Assembly: GCA_008692225.1 (NCBI GenBank)
Contig: VICG01000011.1
Location: 186,001 to 250,000, forward strand
Origin: Monilinia fructicola
Taxonomy: Eukaryota; Ascomycota; Leotiomycetes; Helotiales; Sclerotiniaceae
DNA length: 64,000 bases
Direction: 5' to 3'
A program made the position numbers and the translations under genes. The notes beneath the pieces were generated by a model. It was given only the letters and a program-made list of their open reading frames with translations, did no database searches and was not told where the DNA came from. Shown one piece after another: positions 45,285-58,200 of the stretch. Positions within the stretch are counted from its first letter, which is position 1. Each line of letters opens with the position of its first letter.

Positions 45285-47143
45285 TACAGTACCTATAAAT
45301 TACTCTTATACTATGAAAAATCGAAATAATTATTTTCATGCTACAAAAATCAAGGTGATTTTATTATAATGCTATATAGATTTTATACTTTTTAAATAGA
45401 ATTTATAATAGATTTTATTTAAAAATTATAGAATCTAAGGTTTTATAATAGATTCTTTATATAAACAAATTAATAGTTATACTAGTATTATTTCGAAATA
45501 GAAGGGTTAAAATGGAATGGCTAAAATAGAAAAGCTAGAATAAAATGGCCAGAATAAAAGGGTTAAAATGGGATAGTTAGAATGAAAGGGTTGGAAATGG
45601 AAAAGTTGAAAATGAAGTAGCTGAAATAAAATGATCAAAATGGAATAGAAGGTTCCACGGGCCAACTGAACACACTGGCCAACTGAACAGTCTAACCTAA
45701 TTGGGTCACCGCTTTTCGATCGTAATCCTCTATTTTCATTATTATATTTGATATTAAATTTAAATATAGTAACTTTATTTATTAAATAATTTTATATTAA
45801 TCTTTATATACTAATTAATAGATTTTATTAATTTTTATAAGTATATTATACAAATTGTATTAATAATTTTAATTCAAAATAAATAATTCTTTTTTTTAAA
45901 AGAAATATATATAAATATATATACTCATTTAATTTCTTAATAATAATAAAAACTTTTTTAAGAATTTATTATATATTCATTTATAATAAATAAATTCGAT
46001 AAGATTATATTAAGATCTTTTAATTAAAAATAAAAATAAAAAAGATTTCTATATATATAAATATATAAAAATTTAAAAGCTTTAAATTATATAAAATTCT
46101 TAATAAATATAAAATCTTATAAATAATCTTTTTTTTAATATTATATATTTGATAATATAATGATTTTTATAATATAATAATTTTTAATAATAAACTTAAT
46201 TGTTATTTATATTATATATTAAAAGAATTATAGAAATAATTTTAAAAACTATTTTAAAAACTATATTATTAATTATATTTTTAAAAATTATAGATATCGC
46301 TTATCTTATAATATTGTATTAATAATATATTAAAAATAGTCATAATATTTTATTAATAATACATTATAAAATGTTTATAATTTTCTAAAAATCTATCTTT
46401 TAAATTTATTTTTTAAATTAAATTATTTATTATTGATTAATAATTTTAGTTTTAAAGAATAAAACGTTTTATATATAATAATTTATAAACTTTATAAATA
46501 ATAGAAATATAAAAAGATTTAATATCTTATTTTTTTAATAGTTTAATAAATATAAATTAATTAATAAAATATATTTATAAAAAAGCTTACTATTATAAAT
46601 TTTATAAAAAATTATAAATTATTTTTTAATAATTTTTAATAATTTTATTAATAAAAAGAAAGTCTATTATATGATTATTATTATTATCAAAGTATATATT
46701 ATAATAATAAAGTATAAGAGTTAATTATACCTTTAAGAATAAGGTATTGCCAGCCATCGACTAAAAGGGTTTAGCGCGTTCAGTTGGCCAGTGTGTTCAG
46801 TTGGCCCGTGGAACCTTCTAGCCGAAATGGTTGGCCTTTCTTCGAAATGATTAAAATGATAGGTCTTTTTTTGAAATAATTGAAATAATCGAAATAACTA
46901 AGCTTTGAATATAAAACGGAAAATCGAAGCTTTTTTGCTTATTATTAATCGATCAATTAAAATACTAGATTTTGAGAATTTATAATTTAATATTTAAATT
47001 TAATACTTTTTAAATAAAATCTAAAAAATTAGATTCTATTTAAAAAGTATGAATCTATATAGCTCTATAGTAAAATAAATCTGATTTTTGTGGTATAAAA
47101 GTAATTATTTCGATTTTTCATAACATGAAAGTAATTTACCGTA
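45285..47143. mobile_element. Foldback element with central tandem array, carrying a MITE
   Basis: The arms at about 45287-45420 and 47010-47141 are inverted copies: TATGAAAAATCGAAATAAT, CTACAAAAATCA/CCACAAAAATCA, GCTATATAGATT and ATACTTTTTAAATAGAAT occur in mirror order. TA borders both ends. The centre (about 45490-45645 and 46821-46915) is an imperfect array of GAAATGG/TTAAAATGG-like units of 10-14 bp, into which MITE family A copy 2 is inserted. Without that insert the element is about 680 bp. Confidence 0.75.
45646..46820. mobile_element. TA-flanked MITE, family A copy 2
   Basis: 1171-bp core (45648-46818), same orientation as copy 1 at 30631-31809 and nearly identical by eye along its length, with scattered substitutions and 1-bp indels (for example CCCAATTGGG versus CCTAATTGGG). 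The 41-bp TIRs are perfect, including the doubled GGCCAACTGAAC. It is inserted at TA within the tandem array of the foldback element. Confidence 0.92.
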
Positions 47144-47302
47144 ATATTCAACTAGTTTTCAAGTTAATCTTATGTTTAAAACATCTAATATTAACTAATT
47201 TGTATTATATTTAAATGATAACCTTTTTGAAGATAAGATTAATATTTGATCATATGATTTCTTTTAACAAATCGTAAAATAAAGTAAGAATATTAATAAT
47301 TC

Positions 47303-49319
47303 TACTCGGGCGGGTTTTAAAAGAGGCATACGCAAAATAAGCGAGATTCTCAAAATAATGTTTAGTTCCTTAAAATCCTATATTGGCCGATTTTATATCT
47401 TTTTAAAAAATACTTTACAACTATCAATAGTATTGATATTAATAAAATTACAGAAAGTTATAAAACCTTGATAAATACTACCTATAATGATTATAAATTT
47501 AATTAATAATAATTTCAATAAATCTTATTAAGCTTTTAGAATAAAGAATTATATATATATCTTTAATATCAAATAATCAATATTATTATAAAGATAAGTA
47601 TAATTTTAATTAAAGATCAAAATTTCGTTGAATAGATTAGAAAAAGGTATTATATTAAAATAGTTAATTTATTATAAATTAATTTTAATATTATAAATGT
47701 TATTATATCGAAATAATAAAAAATATAGACTAAAAAAAAGAATAATAATTATATTAGGATTATATATATTTAATCTATAAAATCTTAATATATTTTAATA
47801 AAAACTATTATTTTTTTTTATATTATATAATAAATTTAAGCTTTTTTCGAAGATTCTTAATTTACTTTTTTATAATTTTGATCAAAATTTTTTATTATTT
47901 CTTTTTCTAAGCTATTATAATCTTTTTATTTATAATTGGAATAATCTTTTTTATTTGAATTTAACTTTTAATATAATTCTATATATGTTTTATAACGTTT
48001 CAATCAAAAGATCAAAGTAATTATATGATTTTAATTATATCAAAAAAATTAAAATACTTCATAAAATACATTGATTTATAAGCTAATATATTATTTATTA
48101 TAATCTAAATTTAAATTAAATAATAACAAATACTTTTCCTTTAATTTTTTTTTAATTTTGTTAATCTAGAGTTTTAAATATAATACAAAATATAATTTGT
48201 ATACTTTAAACTAATTAATTCTATTTTTTGATTTATCCCTTTTTGTTATATTATACTTTTTTAAGTAATTTTCAAATAACATAAACTTTTTACAATGTTT
48301 TTTTAACTTTGTTTATTTGATTTAAAATATATTAGTATACTTTTTAATTTAATACAATATATTCTTTATTGTTTTTTTAGTTTTTTGAATATTAAATTAA
48401 ATTTATAATATAAATTTCCACTATTTTTGATATTTTTATAAAAGATTTCTAGATTTATTTCATTCTTTAAAGGTTTTTTTTAAAGATTTTAAAAAGTTTT
48501 GAAAGCTTTTTTTATTTAAAAGCATTTATAAATTTCGCTTTTTAATATAATTGTTTTATAATAGATTGTTGAATATTAAAATAAAAATATTTGTTAAGAT
48601 TATACTAATATTTTTTTTTATTATATTTAAAATGTTTATTAATTTGATTTCTAGATATAGATATATAGTTTTGTAGATTTTATATTAATAAGTATTTAGT
48701 AAATTATACATACAATTTTTATATTTTTTATATTTAATTTAAGTTTTTTATTTTTTATAAATTAATAAATACAAAATTCGTTTATTATTCTATAAAAATT
48801 AATAGAGAGTAATTTATTTTTTATTTTTTTTTATATTAAATGTAAGGTTTCTATTTCAACTTCTTTGTTTTAATAATTTTTAATATAATCTTTTTTTTTG
48901 AATATTAAAAATTTGTATTTTTCACTTTTTTTAATAGTGATTTTATAATATTTTTAATAAATTTTAAAGATTTTTTATACTTTTAGTTTAAGCTTTTATA
49001 ATTAAATAGGTTTTTTAATACTCATAATTAATTAATTTTGTAATAATCGATAATACAATTTTAAAGTATTTCGAATATATTCAAATAAAGTATAAAACTC
49101 TTTTATATATTTTAAAAGATATTTCAATTCTTTTAATTTTAGATTTTAAAGAATAACCCCTTTTTATATTACAAATCTTTTAAAACATTTTTTATTATAA
49201 AATATTAAAAATTAATTGAATTATTTACATTGTTATATAGTATAATATATATATTATTAAATATTATTTTGAAAATCTCGCTTATTTTGCGTATGCTTCT
49301 TTTAAAACCCGCCTAAGTA
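47303..49319 (+). mobile_element. Degraded about 2-kb TIR element, family B copy 2 (both ends present)
   Basis: Core 47305-49317 (2013 bp), TA at both borders. The left TIR CGGGCGGGTTTTAAAAGAGG and the right TIR (inverse of CTTAGGCGGGTTTTAAAAGA) share ATACGCAAAATAAGCGAGATT; TIRs about 55 bp. The size suits an autonomous Tc1/mariner-like element (Fot1 class), but no ORF over 60 codons survives, consistent with heavy C-to-T mutation. The empty site of the nested MITE is at 48184-48185. Confidence 0.82.
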
Positions 49320-50461
49320 TAATTATATTACATAATCAGAATAATAAGTAAAATAATCTCTAGAATTTTTTTTAGATAAAAAAGATTGTAAATCAGAAGA
49401 TTTTTTAGTATAATAACAGGGTTTAAAGTTAAAATAAAATTATTAATCTATTTCAAAAGGCTTCCTTGAATTGTAAGGGGTTTTAAATAATTAAATGGGA
49501 TTTATAATTTGTATCTAATTAAAATAAAAATACTTATAGTTAAAATCAAAATAGAAATTTTGGATTTGATGAACTTTATAGATAAAATTGTATTGTAGAA
49601 ATTATAAAAGTTCAAACTGAAAGGATTATTATTAAATTATTTTTGTATATTTTTGTCTATAAAACTTTATAAATTGTAATTAATCCTTAAAAATAATTTT
49701 GCTATATTTATAAACAATATCGATTTAGAAAGGTAAAAAAAGGTATATTTAAAGTAATAGTTATAAAAACAAATAAATACAAAAATTACTATATTAACAT
49801 TTTAATTACTAAGATAAAGAAATAGTTAATAATTTTTTTATAAATTTCTTAAAAGTAATCTTGTATTCTATAAGTATATTATTATAAGTGATATATAATA
49901 ATAAAGTTATTAATTATAAATACAAATTCTATAATAATATAATAAAGTTGTTTTCAATTATATTTGAGTATTGCAAAATTCCGATAGTTACTGATACTAG
50001 TAGTATCTACGGCAAAATTATTAGTAGGCTAGTTATTACTTAAACCAAAAAAAGAAAAAAATTTAGAATTTATTTTAAGTCTTTTTTTGTATAATCTTTT
50101 TATAGTTTATTATATTAAAGTAAATAATAATTGAAGCTTTAATAGATTTATAAAATCTAAAACTAATAAAGTCATATAAAAGTATTTTCTTTATTTAATA
50201 TTGCTATTAATATAAGATAATATAATTAATATTATATAAGGCAATTAAGGCTACAATGAATAGTGTTTGAGGTAAAAGTAAGAAAATACAATCGTTTTAA
50301 ATTATTGTGTATACCTAAAGGAATTTTGAAAGTGTAGCTATAATATTTAGTAAGCTATTTAATATTAATACAAATATCTATCTTTTAAATAATTTTCTAA
50401 TATAGTAGAACCTGGGTGTAAGGGACTATATTATACGAGATTCCTCGATATACGGGACATT
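49320..50461. other. AT-rich spacer
   Basis: About 1.1 kb without ORFs. It ends with GTAGAACCTGGGTGTAAGGG (50405-50424), related to the hairpin motif at 40785. Family B copy 3 is inserted just after this motif. Confidence 0.45.
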
Positions 50462-51200
50462 TACTTAGACGGGTTTTAAAAGAGATATATGCAAAATAAG
50501 CGAGATTTTCAAAATAATGCTTAACAATATATATTAAATTATATAAGAATATAAATAATTCAATTAATTCTTAATATTTTTAAATAAAAAATGGTTTAAA
50601 AGATTTGTAATATAAAAAAGGTTTATTCTTCAAAATTTGAAACTAAAAGAATTGAGATATCTTTTAAAATATATAAAAAATCTATATTTTTGATATATTT
50701 AAAATATTTTAAAATTATATTATTAAAACATTATAACATTGATTAATTATTAATATAAAAAACTTATTTAATATAAAAGCTTAAATTAAAAAATATAAGA
50801 GATTTTTAAAATTTATTAAAACATTATAAAATTATTGTTAAAAAAAATAAAAAATACAAATTTTCAATATTCGAAAAAGAAGAGATTATATTAAAAATTA
50901 TTAAAATAAAAAAGTTAAAATATAAATAATATATTAATGTTGTGTTAATACTATATTAAAATTAATAGTATTTTAAAATATTACTATTAATAATATTATA
51001 TAATATATATTTAATATATAAGATATTATCTTTATTATAAAAACCTATTTATAATTAAATAGAATTTAAAGTTATTCTAAAATATTTAAAGTAAATGTTT
51101 ATTATGTATTATAGAATTCATATTATAACACAATTTTCAAGGTATTATTTAAATTACTTTTAAATTAAAAGTTCAAATTTTCATTTTAAATTTGGTATAA
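50462..51200 (-). mobile_element. Family B copy 3, inverted and incomplete
   Basis: TA-CTTAGACGGGTTTTAAAAG at 50462 is followed by GCAAAATAAGCGAGATTTTC, ATAAATAATTCAATTAATTC and AAGATTTGTAATATAAAAA. These match the reverse complement of the right part of copy 2, so this copy is oriented oppositely. Similarity fades after several hundred bp; the second TIR was not found. The end coordinate is approximate. Confidence 0.65.
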
Positions 51201-51416
51201 ATTAATATTCGTTTTTTAATTTTATATTTTTATTTTCATTTATATTATTCTTTAATCTTTATTGATATATTTTTTTATATTGTAATGAATTAATAATATA
51301 CTTAATTTTAAAATAAATATACTTTAAAACATTAAAATTGTATATATAAAAATGATTTTATATATTTTACTATTGAATGTATAATCAACTAATGATAATT
51401 CTTGATAATATAGATA

Positions 51417-51588
<172 letters not shown>

Positions 51589-54500
51589 AACTATTCTTAA
51601 TTCATTTCTTTATACAATTATTAATACAAAGATTATTTGATTATAAAAATTTTATTAATTTTATTTTTGATATATATTTTATAATATTCAATCCCTAAAA
51701 AGCTATTTCAATTAAACTTAAATATATATTAAAAATATCAATAATAAAAAGATAAGATTTCTAAATATTTATAGTAATTCTTTACTTAATATATTAAATT
51801 TATCTTGTTATAATATCTATTATTTTATTAAGAAATAATTATCTATCTATTAAAAATATACTTTTTCTTCTTTATTTTATCTATTATTAATTCTATATTA
51901 TTAAAAATAATAATAAATTTCGTATATTTGACTTTATTAACAAATATATAATATATTATAGCGTACTGGAAATCGTTTAATGGATTATTTTATATATAAA
52001 TATTTTTCTTACATTTTACCTTTAATATTTTCATTAAATGAAAGAAACCAATATTGAGTCTTTTATTGATATTTTTAATTTTTGATAATTTGAAATATTT
52101 TATCTTTATAGCAAATGAATAATATATACTAATATTTAACCTTTTTGAAGTGATATATTACTTATAAATAAATTTTAATATATTTATGATAATTATTTTT
52201 ATATTTCATAATAGATTTGAAATTCATTTTATTCTTTTTTACTAAAGTATATTTAATCTATTTTTAGACTTTTATACTTAGTTTAATAAAGTTTAAAATA
52301 ATTTTTAGTTTTTTAATCTTATGTTTTTGCTTATACTCTACTTCTATTTTTATTTTTATTTATAAGAAATGTTTTTTATCCTTTTGTTTTATTATATTTA
52401 TAATTTATTTATTTTATAATCCAATTCTAAATTTATTACTTTCTAAAATTTTAATAATACTTTTTATTTAAAAAATGCTATTTAAGTATTAATATTCTTA
52501 CCATCTATAATCTCTTATATATATTATACTTTTTTATTATTATTTAAAATTTTATATTTATTAACTAATATTTTAAGTATTTATTAATATTTTATAAAAA
52601 AGAATAAAAAGTTTAATCTATTTTAGCTATTAAATATATTAAACAAATATATTTAAAGTATTAAATAGATGTTATTATATAAATAGCATTGTAAAAAAGT
52701 AAATAATATAATCATTTTCTTTTATATTATACTTATTTATTTTATTCTTATTATTATTATTAATAATATTATTTTTATTATTTAGAATAATTATTTCTAT
52801 ATTTAAAATATAAGGGTTATAAGTATAAGAATTATAAATATTAATATTCAAATTATAATTATTAATTTATAATTTATTAATATTATATTCACTATATATT
52901 ATTAAATTAAATTATTATAAAGAAAATATATTATTTATTTTATTATTCAAATTTTTATTAAACTTTAATATTTAGAGTTTTTATTTATTTTCTAATAATA
53001 TATTTTTTAAAGAAAAATCCTTAATTAATAAATACTTAAAATTTATCTTTTTTAGAAAGTTTATTATAAACTAAAAAGAAATATTTATATATGTATTTTA
53101 TTAATAATTTATTCTTTATTTTTATAAATAATATTATTAGTCTTCTAATCGCTTAAAGCTTTATTATTATATTTAATCTAAATTAATTTAATTTAATAAA
53201 TTAAAATAAGAATATAAAGTATATACTTAAAAGACTCTTTATCTAGTAAAAACATATTATTTTAATTTATAAAAAGAATCAATAATTAATATATAACAAA
53301 ATGTTAATATTTTTAATAATCTCAAAGAAAAGCAATTATTAAATTAAATAATATTATAATTCTTTTTATATTATTTAAGCATTTCGTAATTTAATCTTAA
53401 AAAAACTTCTTATTACTTTTATTATAAATTGTTTTTAATTCTTATAATTATATAATATCTTTTCTTATTTTATTTTGAAAAAAAGATTATAAATAAAAAT
53501 TTAGAAAATATTAAATAAATTAATTTATAATTTTTTTTCTAGTCAATTCTATTATATATTATTATCTATTACCTATTCTAAGGTTTTTTTATATTTTATA
53601 TCTTTACTTTAATATATTTTATAATTATATATTCTATATATTCTATTATTTTATTTTTATTTTAAAATATATATATAATTATTATTCTTCTTTAATATAT
53701 AGATAAACTTTTAATATTTAATATTTTTTCTATACCTATATATATATCTTTTTCCCATTTTTATATTCAAATTATTTTAATTTGAATTGAACTTTTTTAA
53801 AAATAAGCTTTTTTAATATAAATTCTTTTGTTTTTGTAGCTATTGATTAAATACTTATTTTTTAAATATATAATCTATATTCTTATTTATTTAAATATTA
53901 TAACTCATTTAGATATTATTATTTATTCAAATGTCAATTTGCTATTTATTTTTATATTATTTTTACATTATATATTTTCTTTTTTTTAAAAAAATAAATT
54001 TAATCTTTTTTTTTAATTAAACATTATTAAAGTATATTGAAATATTATATTATATATTTAAACGTTTTTATAAAGGATTATTCTTTTCCTTATATTTATA
54101 TTATTTTTTCTATTAAAATTAATTTTATTTAATATTATATTCTTTTTTCCTTTATCTATGAATTTTATTATATAATGAGTTTATATTTTTTTTCGATTTT
54201 ATAATATTATATATAGTTTTTAGTTCCGGATTTACTACTATGAAATCTTTTAAATATAAGCGTTATATTAGTTTATTTATTCTTATTTTTAATATTTAAG
54301 ATAATATTATAATTAAATTTGCTTAAAATATTTATATATTAATTTATGTATTATATATATCTATAAAATTTATTATATTTGCTATTATAATATCAATACA
54401 TTATTATAATTATTATTATTACTATTATTAGTTATTATTTATACTTATTTAAATATATATATTTATTTATAATTTAGTAATTTATTATTAATTAGAATTT

Positions 54501-54870
54501 AAAGATGATTCATTTATATATAAGATTAATATTAATTATTAAAATTGTTCAATTTATATGTTATATTTAATAATTAAATATTTTCAATATATATAAAATA
54601 TATATAATTAATTATGGATTTTAAAGGTATTTAAGGTAATTTTTCTAATATTATTCTAATAAAATATTATAATCTAATGTTTAAAACGTTTATAATTAAT
54701 TATATATAAAGGCAAAAGCAATCTCTATATATAGCTTAAACGTTTTAATAATAAGTTATTATTAATATATTATAACATTTAAGATATTTATAGATAATTG
54801 TTTTATATAAAATATTTAAGTATTATTATCCTAAAATTATATATGGATATTATAATATTTAAAGGTGATT
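51589..54870. other. Extremely AT-rich block, no feature resolved
   Basis: About 3.3 kb, almost lacking G/C words; no ORF over 60 codons, no TIR, LTR or RNA gene recognised. Confidence 0.5.
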
Positions 54871-54874
54871 ATAA

Positions 54875-54985
54875 AATTATTCTTATTATTCTTATTATAT
54901 TATTCTTATTATTCTTATTATTCTTATTATTCTTATTATCCTTATTATTCTTATTATTCTTATTATTCTTATTATTCTTATTTTT
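54875..54985. repeat. TTATTC/TTA microsatellite
   Basis: About 100 bp of ATTCTTATT units (period 9) with one CTTATC variant. It precedes repeat C copy 2, as a similar tract does for copy 1. Confidence 0.88.
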
Positions 54986-54993
54986 TTTGCTAT

Positions 54994-55282
54994 AAATAGA
55001 TCATTCTAACCACTCGGCTAAATAACTAACAATAATTTGATAATCAATTTTTTAAATTCGTATATATTATTATAATAAATGAAATTATGAATTTAATACG
55101 GTGTTAAGATAATCTTAACATGGTTTCAATATAATCTTCAATTATTAAATTAATTATCTTAAGCTATTTTAAGATTAATTTAAATTAACGTAATATTAAC
55201 TTAAAATACTAAAATAGCTTAAAACCATTTGAAGAACGTTTTAATATAGTGTTAAATATATTCAATTGCGCCACTAAGTATT
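54994..55282. repeat. Dispersed repeat C, copy 2
   Basis: AAATAGATCATTCTAACCAC-type start, CGGCTAAATAACTAA, a shared middle (AAGATAATCTTA) and the terminal CAATTGCGCCACTAAGTATT found in copy 1. About 50 bp shorter than copy 1. Confidence 0.7.
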
Positions 55283-55296
55283 ACTATTATTACTAT

Positions 55297-58200
55297 GTCT
55301 CACATTAGGGATCCTCAGCCCGCAGCACGGCGGAGCCCTCCCCAAGAGATCTGCTATAGATCTAGTGACCAATTTCATATATGATATATAAGCGGTTATA
55401 GTATAAGGCTTAGAAATTACAATGGTTATATTTAAAAGACATTTAATATAACTTGTAATCGACACACGACTTAATAGAATAAACAAAAACAATGAGTGAT
55501 CTCATCTAAATTTAGATATTACGCTCATTTTTTTTTCTTTTTTTTATAAATAATTATAAAGCTATTTTGGATCTATTTATATATCTAAGAACTAATATTA
55601 ATTTATCATTAAATAATTATTTATAAATATAAAAAATGAGAATAAGTATAAAAAGGAATAGCATCCAAAGAACTTTACATAAGACTAAACAGTCAATAAG
55701 AAGCTATCGTTTAAACGCAAGAGTATTCCGAAGCTATGAGAGAGTAATGTGAATATGTTCCCTTGATACAGCTTAGAATTAATAGATAGAATAACAGCTT
55801 ATTTATAAGTGAATTCTAACACAAGGTTAGTATTGTCTGGAGGATTGATCATTTATGAAATATGAATATAAGACTTAATAATATCAAAAAATGATTTCTT
55901 TTGAGTAATTTAGTTTGGACATATTATATGGATGAAATTTAACGGTTGAATAATTCTTTATATAGCTTAAGAGCAGGAATACATCTGCGAAGTGTATTAT
56001 TATCGTAATAAAGTTTAGAGTCACTTAATCTAAATAGTATCTGTGTAATAAAAAAATATTGGAGTAGACCATAATAGGACTGTCGCTATTTATTTAAGAA
56101 AGACAAAAAATGAGGAGAGTTAACTTCACTAGAATAAGATATGTTGGAGATATTTAAATATTATTATACGTTCATAAAAATTAAAATTAACTAAAGTTTA
56201 TCTATTTGAGATAATAAAGTTATCTAAAATATATTCTAGTGAATTTATCAAAATAGAGTAAGAGCTAGAGGACTCGCACAGCTTAAAAGTTATGTGCTTA
56301 TTATTTCAGACCTTTATGCAATTAGTAATCCCACTTATAAAGTACAAAGAACTATTTTATGCACATGGATAGTAAGAATGAATAGTATATAGTAAAGGTA
56401 AATACTTACTTTATTAAATGTTAATATAGAATTTTCTATTTGTTATTTTATTTACTCACTTATTACAAGGTATTTCAATAAAAGTTTAATGTCTAGTATA
56501 TAACGTATTCTGGGTATATATACTTTTGTAGGTCTTTAATATTGACATAAATGTCTTATATTTAAATCGTATATTAATTGTCTTTTTTCTACCACTAACC
56601 TAATAGTACTATAATATAAAATATGCTCATAGTAAGTGTGTATTATTCTGTCATATTAGACAAAAGATCTATAAAAAAGTTAAGATTATATAAAATCTTT
56701 TATCATTATAAGATCTTATAGTTAAGATCAGTATATTTAGTTATTGAAAGCGGATCAATGTAGCCGAATATATGTGTGTATTTTAATAAATATATAAATT
56801 GACTCTATGTCAATAATGCCAAATGACATTATATGATGTAATAATATAGTGGGTTCCGAGAGGGTAGAAATATTACTTATATTTAAAGGGAAGATTTATC
56901 TAGTAAGAACTAATTATGTAACTTATTTTATTTTTTATTGTCATTAATAATTAAATTATTTTTTATAAAAGTAATTTAAAAAGTTAAATTTTGGTTTGTC
57001 TTATAATATAGATTAGTTTATTAGAATAATTAAATAACCATTACAATATTATAACCTAGGCCTGTATACTCCTTTATTTCAGAGTGTACTATGATATATT
57101 AGATTAATATATAACTCAGAGAGTTTAATATACAAAAACAGAGTAGGTCATGGTAATTATAGAATTTATAATTTTATTAAATAAAATATATCTTTAAATC
57201 TTGGCTGACAATGATATTTTCTATGATACATAGTTTATTGAAATATCATATAAGGTTATTATGTAATTAATTATGTTTACATTCATTGCTATATATAAAA
57301 GGAGATAATAGAACGCATAAGTATTTACTTAAATACATAAATTAATAAAATATACTACTATTTCATTTATTTCTAAATACTATTAAAATCTAGTATAAAA
57401 TATTGTTGTCTATTTTACTTAAAATTATATTTATATAAAATATCTATAACGAGCACGCACTTATATATATAATATAAATATTGGATGTTGACCAAATCTG
57501 AAGAAGACGGACTGGGGTAGAAGTGGGACATACCTTTTAATGTTTATGATTTAATACAAATTACTATATAAAATAGGGTTTAAATTTTTATATAAGAGAA
57601 TAAAGTTTATTTGGGTATAAGTGTTATGAGTTTTGTAGTTAACTATATAAGTATTATATACATATGTTAATCTCATAATATATTGAATGAGATATAGTAA
57701 TAAATATGTTCGAAAGATTTGTTATTAAATATATATTAATAATAATTTATTTAAGATAATTATTTTAATCAGGTATCTTATCATAGTTGATAATATTTAA
57801 TACAGCACTGGTGTAATTATTCAACGTTCTTTGTATTTTTTAGTAATTTTAAAAATTACTAATCTGTTCGCCCTGTTGTTAATTTAAGAGAGATAAAATA
57901 TACTTATTAAAATTTTTTTATCATATAAAGTATATTTTTTGTAGTGCATTATATATTTAATCCGGATTATATTTTGGAGATATCTAGAGTAAAAAAGATA
58001 TAAATTAGTTATCAAAATTATTCAATAATGTATTGGGTATTAAATGATTATACTAGGCGCTTATCAGCTAACAACGAACACTATAAAAGAGAGAAAATAC
58101 ACCACGCTAATGTAACAATTACATTATTAGAGATAAATATTAATAAGTGATAGTAAAGCACAGTACATATTAACAAAAACGTCAATAGTATAATCTTACT

